Part shown: positions 44,230 through 52,851 of the stretch, in pieces
Position numbering within the stretch: the first letter of the stretch is position 1
Layout of the letters: each line of letters opens with the position of its first letter
Assembly (NCBI RefSeq): GCF_007829885.1
Contig: NZ_VIWW01000001.1
Location: forward strand, 3,968,001-4,032,000
DNA length: 64,000 nucleotides
Direction: 5' to 3'
Source: Streptomyces brevispora
GTDB lineage: Bacteria > Actinomycetota > Actinomycetes > Streptomycetales > Streptomycetaceae
Made by a program: the position numbers and the translations under genes
Notes under the pieces: generated by a model
Databases searched by the model: none
What the model was told of the DNA's origin: nothing
The model's input: only the letters and a program-made list of their open reading frames with translations

Positions 44230-44724
44230 ATGAGTTTCGGCCGCGGGACCGGTCTCCCTGATGTGGATGCCATGACCCCGATCGTTCTCACCGTCTCCGG
44301 ACGCGTCACGCGGGCCGGTGTGCCCGGGCTCTGCGCCGAGTTGGAGGCGCTGCTGTCCACCGCGGATACGGAGGTGACCGTGGTGGAGTGCGACGTGGGC
44401 GGGATCGTGCGACCGGACCTCGCCGCCGTGGAGGCGCTCGCCCGGCTGTCGCTGGTCGCCCGCCGGTCGGGCGGCAGACGGCTGCGGCTGCGCGGGACGC
44501 CTCCCGAACTCCGGCTGCTGCTGGACCTGGTGGGGCTGGACGAGGTGGTCGGCCTCGCGGAGCAGGAGGGGGTGCGCGGGGCGCGGGGTCCCGGAGTGAG
44601 CGGGCGGCCCGAGCCGCTCCGGCACCGACCACCACCCGGCCCGATCCGCTCCGGCACCGACCACCACCCGGTCCGGCCGGAAGACCCCGGGCCCCTCAGT
44701 CCGCCTCGCGCCAGCTGTCCCTGA
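44230..44724 (+). CDS. STAS-domain protein (anti-anti-sigma-like)
   Basis: The first 110 residues form a STAS fold (IVLTVSGRVTRAGVPGLCAELEALLS, VTVVECDVGG, AVEALARLSLVARRSGGRRLRLRG, ELRLLLDLVGLDEVVGL). This is of the kind that binds anti-sigma kinases or senses small molecules. The usual phospho-accepting serine region (D-x-S-G/T) reads CDVGGIVRPD, so phosphorylation control may be absent. The C-terminal 50 residues are low-complexity Pro/Arg and partly made by a DNA direct repeat (44614-44671). The end overlaps a frameshifted minus-strand gene by 29 bases. GGGGAG precedes the ATG. Confidence 0.7.
   Translation: MSFGRGTGLPDVDAMTPIVLTVSGRVTRAGVPGLCAELEALLSTADTEVTVVECDVGGIVRPDLAAVEALARLSLVARRSGGRRLRLRGTPPELRLLLDLVGLDEVVGLAEQEGVRGARGPGVSGRPEPLRHRPPPGPIRSGTDHHPVRPEDPGPLSPPRASCP
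44614..44671. repeat. Direct repeat of 26 bp at 32-bp spacing in the STAS gene tail
   Basis: Bases 44614-44639 and 44646-44671 are identical 26-base copies. They add extra His/Pro/Gly-rich residues to the STAS C-terminus. The repeat lies close to the 3' end of the gene, like the other tandem duplications in this window. Confidence 0.8.
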
Positions 44725-45042
44725 TGACCACCTTCGAGCACTGGACGGCGGACAACTGGGCCCCGTCGCGCATCATCTCCGAGGGCATGACGCTCGGAAA
44801 CGGCGACGGGGAGGGCGGCGCGTACCGCTGGGAGGCGGACCCGGACCGGGCCTCGTCGCAGAGACCGGCGTACCCGGTCTCCGGCTGCGGTCCCGGCTCC
44901 GCGGCCCGTGGCACGACGCGGCCGGGGCCGGACGTGGCCGTCGGCTCACCGAGCCACTGGGTGGCCCCCAGCCGCCGGCCACGACCACGACCCACGCCGC
45001 GACCAGCCCGTACGACGCGCCCCGGCCCTGCCGTCGGCTCAC
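44696..45042 (-). pseudogene. Frameshifted small membrane or secreted protein gene coupled to the SigG-type sigma gene
   Basis: A GTG at 45042 overlaps the sigma-factor stop (GTGA). It opens a frame with strong G/C third-position bias encoding a membrane segment (SYGLVAAWVVVVAGGWG). After about 26 codons the bias and protein-like character move to another frame, which reads ATQWLGEPTATSGPG and continues to MMRDGAQLSAVQCSKVVIRD and a TGA at 44696. The switch falls at a run of five Gs (44965-44969 on the plus strand, as Cs). This is either a true frameshift mutation or a sequencing indel; corrected, the product would be about 115 residues. I do not recognise the family. Confidence 0.6.
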
Positions 45043-46031
45043 GCCGCATCCGCCTCCAGATGATCGGCCAGCCCGAACAGCGGGAACCAGCGCTCGGTGT
45101 CCAGGAAGCAGTGCATCCCGGTGATCGCACCGTCCGAGATGTCGATGACCTGCACCGCCCACGGCACGAAACCGGGTCCGTCCGGATTCGGCTTGTAGTG
45201 CGCGAACGCCGGGGTGCCGTTCGCCGACGTCGCGATCAGCCGGGAGCCCGCACAGGACGCACCGATGGAGAGCATGAAGCCGGCGATGTCGTCGTGCCCC
45301 TGGAGCCAGAGGTCGAACGGCGGCATCGTCATGATGGCGTCCTCGTGGAGCAGCGCCGTCAGCGCCTTCATGTCGTACCCCTCGAACGCCGCCACGTAGC
45401 GTTCCAGGAGTTTGCTCTGCTCCTCGTCGAGCGGATCGGCGGTGTCGGCGGCCGTGCCCTGGTGGTCGTTGAGCGTCGCCCGCGCCCGCTGGAGGGCGCT
45501 GTTGACCGACGCGACCGAGGTTTCGAGCAGTTCGGCGACCTCGCTCGCCTTCCACGCGAGCACCTCGCGCAGGATCAGCACGGCCCGCTGCTTGGGCGGC
45601 AGGTGCTGCAGCGCGGCGACGAACGCGAGCCGCACCGACTCGCGCGCCACCGCTGCCTCGGCGGGGTCCGCGACCGACGGCAGGATCCGGCCGTCGGGCA
45701 TCGGCTCCAGCCAGGTGTTCTCCGGCAGCGGGTTGAGCGCGGCCTGCGCGAGCGGTGTCGGGCCGGACAGATCGACGGGCCTGGCCCGCTTGTTGCCCGC
45801 GTTCAGCATGTCGAGGCAGACGTTCGTCGCGATCCGGTACAGCCAGGACCGCAGCGAGGAACGGCCCTCGAACTTGTCGAAGTTGCGCCAGGCACGCACC
45901 AGCGTGTCCTGGACCGCGTCCTCCGCCTCGAAGGCCGAGCCGAGCATCCGGTAGCAGTAGCCGGTCAACTCGACCCGGTATCCCTCCAGACGGCTGTCGA
46001 TATCGGCCGTCGTCGCCGTCAGATCACTCAT
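45039..46031 (-). CDS. SigG/SigJ-type ECF sigma factor with SnoaL-like C-terminal domain
   Basis: This 330-residue sigma factor belongs to the ECF group exemplified by mycobacterial SigG. Region 2 covers about residues 15-85 (YCYRMLGSAFEAEDAVQDTLVRAWRNFDKFEGRSSLRSWLYRIATNVCLDML) and region 4 about 140-195 (LPPKQRAVLILREVLAWKASEVAELLETSVASVNSALQRARATL). From about 210 there is an NTF2/SnoaL-like domain (LLERYVAAFEGYDMKALTALLHEDAIMTMPPF) that in this group regulates activity in cis in place of a classical anti-sigma factor. The stop overlaps the GTG of a frameshifted small gene. Its natural signal is unknown. Confidence 0.9.
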   Translation of the reverse strand: MSDLTATTADIDSRLEGYRVELTGYCYRMLGSAFEAEDAVQDTLVRAWRNFDKFEGRSSLRSWLYRIATNVCLDMLNAGNKRARPVDLSGPTPLAQAALNPLPENTWLEPMPDGRILPSVADPAEAAVARESVRLAFVAALQHLPPKQRAVLILREVLAWKASEVAELLETSVASVNSALQRARATLNDHQGTAADTADPLDEEQSKLLERYVAAFEGYDMKALTALLHEDAIMTMPPFDLWLQGHDDIAGFMLSIGASCAGSRLIATSANGTPAFAHYKPNPDGPGFVPWAVQVIDISDGAITGMHCFLDTERWFPLFGLADHLEADAA

Positions 46032-46130
46032 CGCTTCGCTCCACCCTGTTGCGCTGTGACACCGATCGCTCCAGCGCTTCGGAAACTACCTCAGGCCACT
46101 GACAACGGCGGTGGAAAGAGCGGAAAGCGG

Positions 46131-46847
46131 TCACGTTCCGGGCTTGCGCCCGTACACAAAGACATCGTCGCCGTTCTTCAGCAGGTTCCAGTACGCCTTC
46201 GCGTCGGCGGTGCGCATGTTGACGCAGCCGTGCGACCCCGGCGGGTTCCACATCTTCAGGCCCACCGAGTGGAACGCCTGCCCGCCGTCGAAGAACTGGG
46301 AGTACGGCATCGATACGTGGTAGATCGACGACACGTGGTTGATGTGACGCCAGTAGATCTTCTTCGACCCGGTGCGGGTCTCGTACCCGTTCCGTCCGGT
46401 CCGCACCGGCACGGGACCGAACTTCAGCTTGCTGCCGTCCTGGATCCAGCTCAGCTGCCGGGTCAGGTCCACGCACGCGATGCGCCCCCTGTCGGTGGGG
46501 CACTTCTTCGCCTTGTTGGGGTTCTTGCCGGCGGCCTTCTGGGCGGTGAGGGTCGTCATGGTGCGCCAGGTGACCGGCCCCGCGTACCCGATCGTCGGGG
46601 TGACACCGTAGGTGCTCTGGAACGACCGGATCGCCTTGCAGTCGGCGGCCGACTGCTTGCCGTCCACCGGCCGGTGGAGATACTTCTCGACCTGCTTCTG
46701 GTTCGGTCCGGTGGATGTCGTGCAGGACGCCGCCTGCGCGGATCCGCCGGTGCCGAGCACGAGTGCCGGTACCGCGGTCAGCCCCGCGACGGACAACGCG
46801 AGTCCGCGCCGCATCCGCACACCCAGGACGTTCCCCGTGACTCTCAT
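46131..46847 (-). CDS. Secreted L,D-transpeptidase (YkuD)
   Basis: The 238-residue exported enzyme has a cleavable signal peptide (cleavage near GGSAQAA), so unlike the one at 10.8 kb it is not a lipoprotein. A helical, peptidoglycan-binding-like domain (about 40-100, QKQVEKYLHRPVDGKQSAAD) precedes the YkuD domain with HVSMPYSQFFDGGQAFHS and the nucleophile motif PGSHGCVNMRTADAK. It probably forms 3-3 cross-links in the wall. ATG 46847 is preferred because GGGGAG precedes it; an upstream frame to 46886 has no such site. The MFS gene lies further upstream on the same strand. Confidence 0.9.
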   Translation of the reverse strand: MRVTGNVLGVRMRRGLALSVAGLTAVPALVLGTGGSAQAASCTTSTGPNQKQVEKYLHRPVDGKQSAADCKAIRSFQSTYGVTPTIGYAGPVTWRTMTTLTAQKAAGKNPNKAKKCPTDRGRIACVDLTRQLSWIQDGSKLKFGPVPVRTGRNGYETRTGSKKIYWRHINHVSSIYHVSMPYSQFFDGGQAFHSVGLKMWNPPGSHGCVNMRTADAKAYWNLLKNGDDVFVYGRKPGT

Positions 46848-46931
46848 AATGCCAACTCCCCTTCGCGCGCAACTTGGTGGTTCCACCTGCTAGACGCGCG
46901 TCGGGGAGTTGATGGTTGTGCGCCGTATGTC

Positions 46932-48242
46932 TCAGTTCTGTACGGACAGCACCACTGAGGACCGGCGCCGCTCGACGTGTGCCGCCCTCGACCCGTACAG
47001 CGTGACCGCGACGACGCCCAGGACCGCGAGCAGTCCCAGGGCGACCGTGCCCGCCCAGCCGCCGGTGTGGAAGGCGACCGCGCCGAGCGTGCCGCCCGCG
47101 CTGGAGCCGAGGTAGTACGCCGACTGGTAGAGCGCCGACGCCTGGGCCCGGCCCTTGGTCGCCGTACGGCTGACGGAGGAGGAGGCCACCGCGTGCCCGG
47201 CGAAGAAGCCCGCGGTGATCAGGACCAGCCCGAGGAGCACCGCCGCCAGCTGGTCGGCGAGCGAGAGCAGCAGACCGGCGGCCGTGGTGGAGACGGCGAG
47301 GTAGAGCGCGCCCCGGCGCCCCAGCCGGGCGACCAGCCGCCCCGCCGCGGCGGAGGAGACCGTACCGACCAGGTAGACGAGGAAGATCGAGCCGACGATC
47401 CCCTGCGGGAGGTTGAACGGCGCCTCGACGAGCCGGTAGCCGATCACCGTGTAGACCGCGCCGAACACCGTCATGAACAGCGCGCCGATCGCGTACAGCC
47501 GGCGCAGCAGCGGGTCCGCGAGGTGTCCGCCGACGGTCTTCGCCAGCGCCTTCGGGTTCAGCGAACCCGGGGCGAAGTGCCGGGCCCTGGGGATCATGAG
47601 GTGGAAGACGACCGCGCAGACCACGGCCAGCACGCCGACCGCGCCGAGCGCGGCCCGCCAGCCCCAGGCCTGGGCGACCCAGCCGGTGAGGATACGGCCG
47701 CTCATCCCGCCGATGCTGTTGCCGGCCACGAACAGCCCGATCGCCGCGACCAGCGCCTTGGGCCGTACCTCCTCCGCGAGATACGCCATCGCGGAGGCGG
47801 GCAGCCCGGCGAGTGCGGCGCCCTGCACGGCACGCAGCGCGATCAGCCAGCCCAGCGACGGCGCGAACGGCACGAACAGCCCGACCACGACCGCGACCGT
47901 CAGCGAGGCGGTCATCATCTGCCGCCGCCCGAACCGCTCGGACAGCGCGCTCATCGGCAGCACGAAGAGCGCCAGCGCACCCGTCGCCGCCGAGACCGTC
48001 CAGCTCGCCTGCCCGGCCGTGGCGCCGAAGGAGGCGGAGACGGCGGGCAGCAGCGCCTGGGTGGAGTAGAGGAGTGCGAAGGTCGCGACACCGGCGGCGA
48101 AGAGCGCGAAACTCATCCGGCGATAGCCGGGGCGGCCGGGTTCGAGCCGGTCCGCGGTGGCGGCCGGAGCGAGGGCGACAGGGGACGACGGGGTCGAGGC
48201 GGCCACGATGAGGGTGGACGCCCCGGTACTGGCGGGAGGCAT
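46932..48242 (-). CDS. Major facilitator superfamily transporter
   Basis: This 436-residue, 12-span exporter-type MFS protein has conserved loop 2-3 motif A (SALSERFGRRQMMTAS). A second half-motif is visible in GRLVARLGRRGALYL, and LYQSAYYLGSSAGGTLGAVAF appears in span 11. The spread of charged loops and absence of a sugar-porter signature fit a drug- or metabolite-efflux subfamily. The start at 48242 gives a 30-residue tail before the first span; no ribosome site is visible, so the mRNA may be leaderless. It is divergent from a LysR gene that probably regulates it. Confidence 0.88.
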   Translation of the reverse strand: MPPASTGASTLIVAASTPSSPVALAPAATADRLEPGRPGYRRMSFALFAAGVATFALLYSTQALLPAVSASFGATAGQASWTVSAATGALALFVLPMSALSERFGRRQMMTASLTVAVVVGLFVPFAPSLGWLIALRAVQGAALAGLPASAMAYLAEEVRPKALVAAIGLFVAGNSIGGMSGRILTGWVAQAWGWRAALGAVGVLAVVCAVVFHLMIPRARHFAPGSLNPKALAKTVGGHLADPLLRRLYAIGALFMTVFGAVYTVIGYRLVEAPFNLPQGIVGSIFLVYLVGTVSSAAAGRLVARLGRRGALYLAVSTTAAGLLLSLADQLAAVLLGLVLITAGFFAGHAVASSSVSRTATKGRAQASALYQSAYYLGSSAGGTLGAVAFHTGGWAGTVALGLLAVLGVVAVTLYGSRAAHVERRRSSVVLSVQN

Positions 48243-48270
48243 GCAACGAAGGTAGGCCGCGCACCTTTCA

Positions 48271-48283
48271 TGCGTCCAATGCA
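48271..48283. promoter_or_regulatory. Candidate LysR box between MFS and LysR genes
   Basis: TGCGTCCAATGCA fits the T-N11-A LysR consensus with interrupted dyad symmetry (one mismatch). It sits in the 63-base divergent spacer 23 bases before the LysR start. Other placements in this short A/T-richer spacer are possible. Confidence 0.45.
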
Positions 48284-48305
48284 CAAACACGCGATAATCA
48301 ATCCC

Positions 48306-49259
48306 ATGGCGCATCAGCACAGCTCACAGCCTCGGCTGTCACCAAGCGGTTACGAAGAAGACATCCGCGCCGTCCTCGCCCCGCGGCTCGCCTACTTCGA
48401 GGCGGTCGCCCGCCACGAACACGTGACCCGCGCCGCGCACGAGCTGGGCGTGCCGCAGTCGACGCTCTCGCGGGCGATGGTGAGGCTGGAACAGGACCTG
48501 GGCGTCGCCCTGTTCGCCCGCAAGGGCCGTACCGTCTCCCTCACCCCGGCCGGACGCACCTTCCTCGGCTCGGCCGAGCGCGCACTCGCCGAGGTGGAGA
48601 AGGCCGCCGACTCGGTACGGGCGGACGCCGACCCCACCGCGGGCAAGGTCGCCTTCGGCTTCCTCCACACCATGGGCTCGGAGACCGTCCCCGCCCTGAT
48701 CAGAGCCTTCCGCACCGACCACCCCCGGGTCCGCTTCCAACTCGTCCAGAACTACGGCGAGGCCATGATCGAACGCCTGCGCGCGGGCGGCCTCGACCTC
48801 TGCCTCACCTCGCCCGTCCCGGACGCCCCGGACCTGGTCGCCCGGCGCCTGGACGAACAGCGGCTGCGCCTGGTCGTCCCCGACGACCACCGCCTGGCCG
48901 GCCGCCGCCGCATCCGCCTGGCGGAGGCCGCCGACGAAACCTTCGTCACCCTGGAACCCGGCTACGGCCTGCGCCGCATCACGGACGACCTCTGCGCGGA
49001 GGCGGGTTTCGTCCCCCGTGTCGCCTTCGAGGGCGAGGAGGCCGAGACCCTGCGCGGTCTGGTCGCGGCCGGGCTGGGCGTCGCCCTGCTGCCCCCTCCG
49101 GCGGTGGCCCGCCCCGGAGTCGTGGAACTGACGGTGACGGCACCGCGGGCGGTCCGCGAGATCGGCGTGGCCTGGCTGGACGGCCACCCGGACACCCCGC
49201 CGGTGGCGGCGTTCAAGAAGTTCCTGCTGTCGCGGCGGGGGCACCTGCTGCCGGAGTGA
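48306..49259 (+). CDS. LysR-family transcriptional regulator
   Basis: The 317-residue regulator has an N-terminal winged helix (FEAVARHEHVTRAAHELGVPQSTLSRAMVRLEQDLGVALFARKGRTVSLTPAG, about residues 28-80). A periplasmic-binding-like effector domain follows (TAGKVAFGFLHTMGSETVPALIRAF and beyond). An N-terminal extension of about 25 residues precedes the helix. It is divergent from the MFS transporter, the standard layout for a LysR regulator and its target. The long frame that continues upstream is antisense to the MFS gene. The effector is unknown. Confidence 0.9.
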   Translation: MAHQHSSQPRLSPSGYEEDIRAVLAPRLAYFEAVARHEHVTRAAHELGVPQSTLSRAMVRLEQDLGVALFARKGRTVSLTPAGRTFLGSAERALAEVEKAADSVRADADPTAGKVAFGFLHTMGSETVPALIRAFRTDHPRVRFQLVQNYGEAMIERLRAGGLDLCLTSPVPDAPDLVARRLDEQRLRLVVPDDHRLAGRRRIRLAEAADETFVTLEPGYGLRRITDDLCAEAGFVPRVAFEGEEAETLRGLVAAGLGVALLPPPAVARPGVVELTVTAPRAVREIGVAWLDGHPDTPPVAAFKKFLLSRRGHLLPE

Positions 49260-49275
49260 GCGGCGCCGGCGGCTG

Positions 49276-49467
49276 TCAGGACTGTGCGGTGGACGACGCG
49301 TAGGAGGTGAAGTGCGACCAGGCGGTGGTGGAGACGGTGAACGGGGGGCGGGCGGTGTCCTTGGAGTCGCGGACGTGGACGGCGTCGGTGTGGAGGGCGA
49401 CCTCGATGCAGTTGTCGCCGCCACTGCCGCTGTAACTGCTTTTGAACCAGGCCAGTTCGGTGCTCAT
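49276..49467 (-). CDS. DUF397 protein
   Basis: This 63-residue protein has the DUF397 pattern: LAWFKSSYSGSGGDNCIEVA, then VHVRDSKD and a terminal WSHFTSYA-type segment. Such proteins accompany Xre/DUF5753 regulators in Streptomyces and take part in small regulatory modules in development. Its ATG overlaps the stop of the upstream XRE gene (ATGA), so expression is coupled. It converges on the LysR gene with a 16-base gap. Confidence 0.9.
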   Translation of the reverse strand: MSTELAWFKSSYSGSGGDNCIEVALHTDAVHVRDSKDTARPPFTVSTTAWSHFTSYASSTAQS

Positions 49468-50312
49468 AGCGCTCCTCGCATCTGCTTCAGCAGGCCCACA
49501 GTGGCCTCGTGGCTCAGCGCCTGTGAGCGCATCTTGCCATAGCGCTGGAGCATGGCACTGACCAATCTCGGGTCAGTGAGCAGGGTGCTGCTGTCATGGC
49601 CCTCGACGTAGCCGAACCAGGAGTTGCACGGAGTCTCCGCCAGGTACAACTGCCCGTCGACGCCCGAGTGGTCCGGCTGTTTGAGCGGCATGACGAGGAT
49701 CTCCACGTTCCGCCGACCGCCCTGCACCAACAGATTGTCGATGAGCGCGGCAGTGACGTCCGCACCTCCTAACTGACGCTCAAGGACGGCCTGTTCGATG
49801 ATGAACGAGAATGAGGTGTTGGGGCGTTCGGCCAGGAGTTCCTGTCGCATCAGGCGCGCGGCTACCTGCTGCTCGAACTGCTCCTCGGCGAGCGGGGGAA
49901 GCCTCCGGTCGAAGACGGCTCGGATGTACCCCTCGGTCTGGAGCAGCCCCGGAATGCCCCGGCACTCGTACGCGAACAGCGTGATCGCTTCCTCCTCGAT
50001 CCCCGCCCACTGCAGGAACCACGACGCCAGACCGGCCCTGCGCCGAAGGCTCCGCGCCGCAGCGGCGAGGACCTTGCCCGCGACAGGCCCGAGGGCGTCC
50101 GCCGCCCGCTCGGGGAGGTCCTCGGGCGGGAACCGCCTGCCCTGCTCGATCTTGGCGATGTAGGCCGCCGAGTACCGCACGCGGGGTGCGAACTCCTCCT
50201 GGGTGAGGCGGGCCGCTTCGCGCAGGGCCTTCATGACCGCCCCGAATGTCTTCAGGCTGTCGGAGAGCTCGGGTTCGCCCGGGGACGTGGTGCTGTCGTG
50301 GTTCGCCGTCAT
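49464..50312 (-). CDS. XRE-family regulator with DUF5753 domain
   Basis: This 282-residue regulator has an N-terminal Xre helix-turn-helix (LREAARLTQEEFAPRVRYSAAYIAKIEQGRRFPPEDL, about residues 28-65). A C-terminal DUF5753 domain follows (WAGIEEEAITLFAYECRGIPGLLQTEGYIRAVF and PLKQPDHSGVDGQLYLAETP). This WhiJ-like class works with a DUF397 partner, encoded immediately downstream, and often an RsbW-like ATPase, encoded divergently here. ATG 50312 is chosen; the longer frame adds sequence antisense to the ATPase gene. Control of its own divergent promoter through the 50386-50413 dyad is plausible. Confidence 0.9.
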   Translation of the reverse strand: MTANHDSTTSPGEPELSDSLKTFGAVMKALREAARLTQEEFAPRVRYSAAYIAKIEQGRRFPPEDLPERAADALGPVAGKVLAAAARSLRRRAGLASWFLQWAGIEEEAITLFAYECRGIPGLLQTEGYIRAVFDRRLPPLAEEQFEQQVAARLMRQELLAERPNTSFSFIIEQAVLERQLGGADVTAALIDNLLVQGGRRNVEILVMPLKQPDHSGVDGQLYLAETPCNSWFGYVEGHDSSTLLTDPRLVSAMLQRYGKMRSQALSHEATVGLLKQMRGAL

Positions 50313-50385
50313 CGCCGCCCCGTCTTTCGCGCATGGATCAACGCAGCCAGAATCACGGAGGGTTACCCGTCCGGTCCAGTGAACC

Positions 50386-50413
50386 CACCCATACAAGTGA
50401 AGGTGTATGGGTG
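50386..50413. promoter_or_regulatory. Inverted repeat in the XRE/ATPase divergent promoter
   Basis: CACCCATACA (50386-50395) and TGTATGGGTG (50404-50413) form a perfect 10-base dyad with 8 bases between, followed by TTTTT. Because it lies between two divergent starts rather than after a gene, an operator is more likely than a terminator, though the T run leaves an attenuator for the ATPase transcript possible. Confidence 0.6.
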
Positions 50414-50456
50414 TTTTTCCTACTGACAGGGGTGACCGAGGCGGAAACCTGAGCGC

Positions 50457-50918
50457 ATGACAGCTCTGCAAGCACAACCGCCCGTAACTGTACGTGTGTT
50501 CGCCCAGAGGTGCTCGGCCACCCGCCACGGTGCGACCCTGGCGCGACGCCTGGCCGTGTGGAAGCTCGACACCTGGGGGATCCCGTACGACACCCGCCTC
50601 TCCGACACGGTGGCGCTCCTGGTCGCGGAGCTGGCGGCCAACGCGGTCCTGCACGGGCGGGTGCCGGGCCGCGATTTCGAGCTGCGGCTCATGTACCCGT
50701 ACGAGCAGACCGGGGTCGTACGGATCGAGGTGTCGGACAACCACGAGACCCGCCCGAACCCATTGGCGGCGCGGCAACCCGACCCGGACGCGGATGGAGG
50801 CCGGGGCCTCCTCATCGTGGAGTCCATCGCCGCCCGCTGGGGCGTGAGCGATCGGATGGGGCCGGGCAAAACGGTGTGGGCGGAGGCGGAGGCGGGCGGG
50901 GTACGGGGCGGGCTGTGA
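50457..50918 (+). CDS. RsbW-like ATP-binding protein (HATPase_c)
   Basis: The 153-residue protein is a GHKL-fold serine kinase-like anti-sigma domain. The N-box is VALLVAELAANAVLHGRV, the G1 box region VRIEVSDNHETRPNP, and the G2 region GGRGLLIVESIAARWGV. Proteins of this size in Streptomyces are encoded next to Xre/DUF397 pairs and are presumed to act in the same module. It is divergent from the XRE gene and convergent with the pilin-like gene. Confidence 0.88.
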   Translation: MTALQAQPPVTVRVFAQRCSATRHGATLARRLAVWKLDTWGIPYDTRLSDTVALLVAELAANAVLHGRVPGRDFELRLMYPYEQTGVVRIEVSDNHETRPNPLAARQPDPDADGGRGLLIVESIAARWGVSDRMGPGKTVWAEAEAGGVRGGL

Positions 50919-51044
50919 GGCGGTGGGTGCGCAGAGCGGTTTGCTGGTCCGTGACCTCTGCGCCGGGCCGGTCGGGGGCCCGCTCGGCCGGGCTCTCCGT
51001 GCGGCCGCAGCGGCGCCCCACCCGACCGCCGGCCGACGCCCCCA

Positions 51045-52703
51045 TTAGCGGCTGAAGGTCACCTCCTTCGAGTCCTTGTCGCGCTCGAAGGTGCCGGCGA
51101 AGCCCCAGTTCTTCCAGCCGCCGTCACCGTTGTTGATGATGGTTCCGTTCTTGATGGAGAAGATGTCGACGCCGTTCACCACCGCGAGGTGTTCGAGGCC
51201 GGACACCCCGGTGAAGGAGAGGTCGTTGAAGTTCTTCACCGCGATGATGTTCGTGTCGGGGAAGGCGCGGCTGTACTCGTCGATCAGTGACTGGTTCAGT
51301 TCGGCGGCGTCGCCCGGCTTCTTGCCGGAGTAGTCGGTACCGGGATACGTCCCCTCCGTGTACTTCGGCGCGCCGTCGTTGAAGTTGACCGACTCCGTGC
51401 CGGTGGAGGTGGAATCGGCGTCCAGGTCGGCGGGTTCGGGCTGCTTGAACGTGGCTTCCGAGCCGTCGCGGGTGGCGTCGCCGTAGTACGCCCAGTTGGT
51501 GTACCCGCCGTCGCCGTCGTTGCTGAACTTGCCCTTGTCGAAGACGTACACGTCGAACACGGCCCGGCCCGAGGCGATGTCGTCGCCGGTCTCCTCGGCG
51601 TGGTATTCGGGGGAGTTCAGCCGGTACCGGCTCTCGTTGATGAACGAGTCCGGCTTCTCGACCCAGTGCGACGACTGCTCCGAGTGCATCGCGACCACGT
51701 TGTAGTCGGGGTAGCAGCGTCGCATGTCGTTCACGAGCATCCGGACAGCCTGCGCCGAACCCTCGTTGTCCAGCGGGGAGTACGTGTTGTAGTACCGGCT
51801 CCGGTCCGGCGGCTCCTGGCCCTCGATCTGGCAGCCCTCGTCGCCGGGCTTCCAGTCCTTCTTCCGCTTGGGGCGGGGGGGCTCGTCGAACGTGACCGTG
51901 CGCTTGTCGTCACTGACGTCGAAGTAGCCCTTGAACGCGCGGTTCTTCCAGCCGAGGTCGGCGTTGTCGGCCCAGGTGAACTTGCCGGTCTTGAACGCGT
52001 AGACGCGGTACGTCGTGCCGCTGATCTCCACGGTCGAGATCATCGCCGCGCCGTCCATCTGCTGGAGATTGCCCTCATGCGGCTGCGCGATGACGATGTT
52101 GTAGTCGGGGAGGCAGTAGGAGAGGTCGTCGAGCGCCTGCTTGACCCGCTTCTCCTTGTTCTTCTCGTTGTTGACCTTGTCGATGATGAAGTTGACGAGG
52201 TACGAGTACCCCCAGGCCGCCGCCGTGCTGACGGGGCCGTTGCCCGGAACCGAGACCGACGACTTCGATGACCGCTCGCGCGGCTCGAAGCACAGGCTGG
52301 GGAGCGCGTTCCCCTTGTTGCCGTCGGTCTTGCCGCCCGACTCGTCGTCGGGCTTGCCGCCCGGTACGCCGCCGGGCTCGCCGGATTCGTCGCCGGGAGC
52401 GGAGGCAGGCTGGATGTCTTCGCTGGAATCGGCGCCGCCGGAGCTCCCGCCGGAGTCCCCGCCGCCGGAGTCCCCACCGCTATCGGTGACAGCGTTGTCA
52501 TCAGCGCATTCGCCGCCGCCGCCCGTCGTTGCCGCGATGCGGCAGATCTGCACGTGCGCGGAGCTGGTGATGTCGCCGCCGATGGTGGTGGCGACGATCG
52601 CGCCGACCACGGCGACGACGACCCCCAGCAGGGCCAGGTACTCGATCGCTGTCTGCCCCGTACTCGTGCGTACGCCTCGGCGTATCCGCTCGCTGTGCTT
52701 CAC
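51045..52703 (-). CDS. Pilin-like anchored protein with three repeated domains
   Basis: The N-terminus looks like a TadE/Flp-type pilin segment (STGQTAIEYLALLGVVVAVVGAIV, residues about 15-40, with the Glu five residues into the hydrophobic stretch). A Gly/Ser/Asp/Pro-rich linker (about 60-130) follows. Three repeats come next, near 190-275, 327-430 and 475-552. Each starts with a YPDYNVVA-type strand and ends with a motif like GKFSNDGDGGYTNWAYYGD followed by VTF. I do not recognise the repeat domain. The protein is probably surface-exposed. GTG 52703 has GAGGTGA upstream. No pilus assembly genes are near. Confidence 0.75.
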   Translation of the reverse strand: MKHSERIRRGVRTSTGQTAIEYLALLGVVVAVVGAIVATTIGGDITSSAHVQICRIAATTGGGGECADDNAVTDSGGDSGGGDSGGSSGGADSSEDIQPASAPGDESGEPGGVPGGKPDDESGGKTDGNKGNALPSLCFEPRERSSKSSVSVPGNGPVSTAAAWGYSYLVNFIIDKVNNEKNKEKRVKQALDDLSYCLPDYNIVIAQPHEGNLQQMDGAAMISTVEISGTTYRVYAFKTGKFTWADNADLGWKNRAFKGYFDVSDDKRTVTFDEPPRPKRKKDWKPGDEGCQIEGQEPPDRSRYYNTYSPLDNEGSAQAVRMLVNDMRRCYPDYNVVAMHSEQSSHWVEKPDSFINESRYRLNSPEYHAEETGDDIASGRAVFDVYVFDKGKFSNDGDGGYTNWAYYGDATRDGSEATFKQPEPADLDADSTSTGTESVNFNDGAPKYTEGTYPGTDYSGKKPGDAAELNQSLIDEYSRAFPDTNIIAVKNFNDLSFTGVSGLEHLAVVNGVDIFSIKNGTIINNGDGGWKNWGFAGTFERDKDSKEVTFSR

Positions 52704-52851
52704 GCGTCACCTCGTCGTGGTTCGCCCCCGAGCTGCCGGGGGGCAGGACGCCCACCGGGGCTCGAACCGTAACGACGACACGGGGGCCCAAGGACAGTGT
52801 CCAAAGGCCCATACCAGGGCCCAAATCGAAGGCTGGGCCCCCGCGGGTGCC

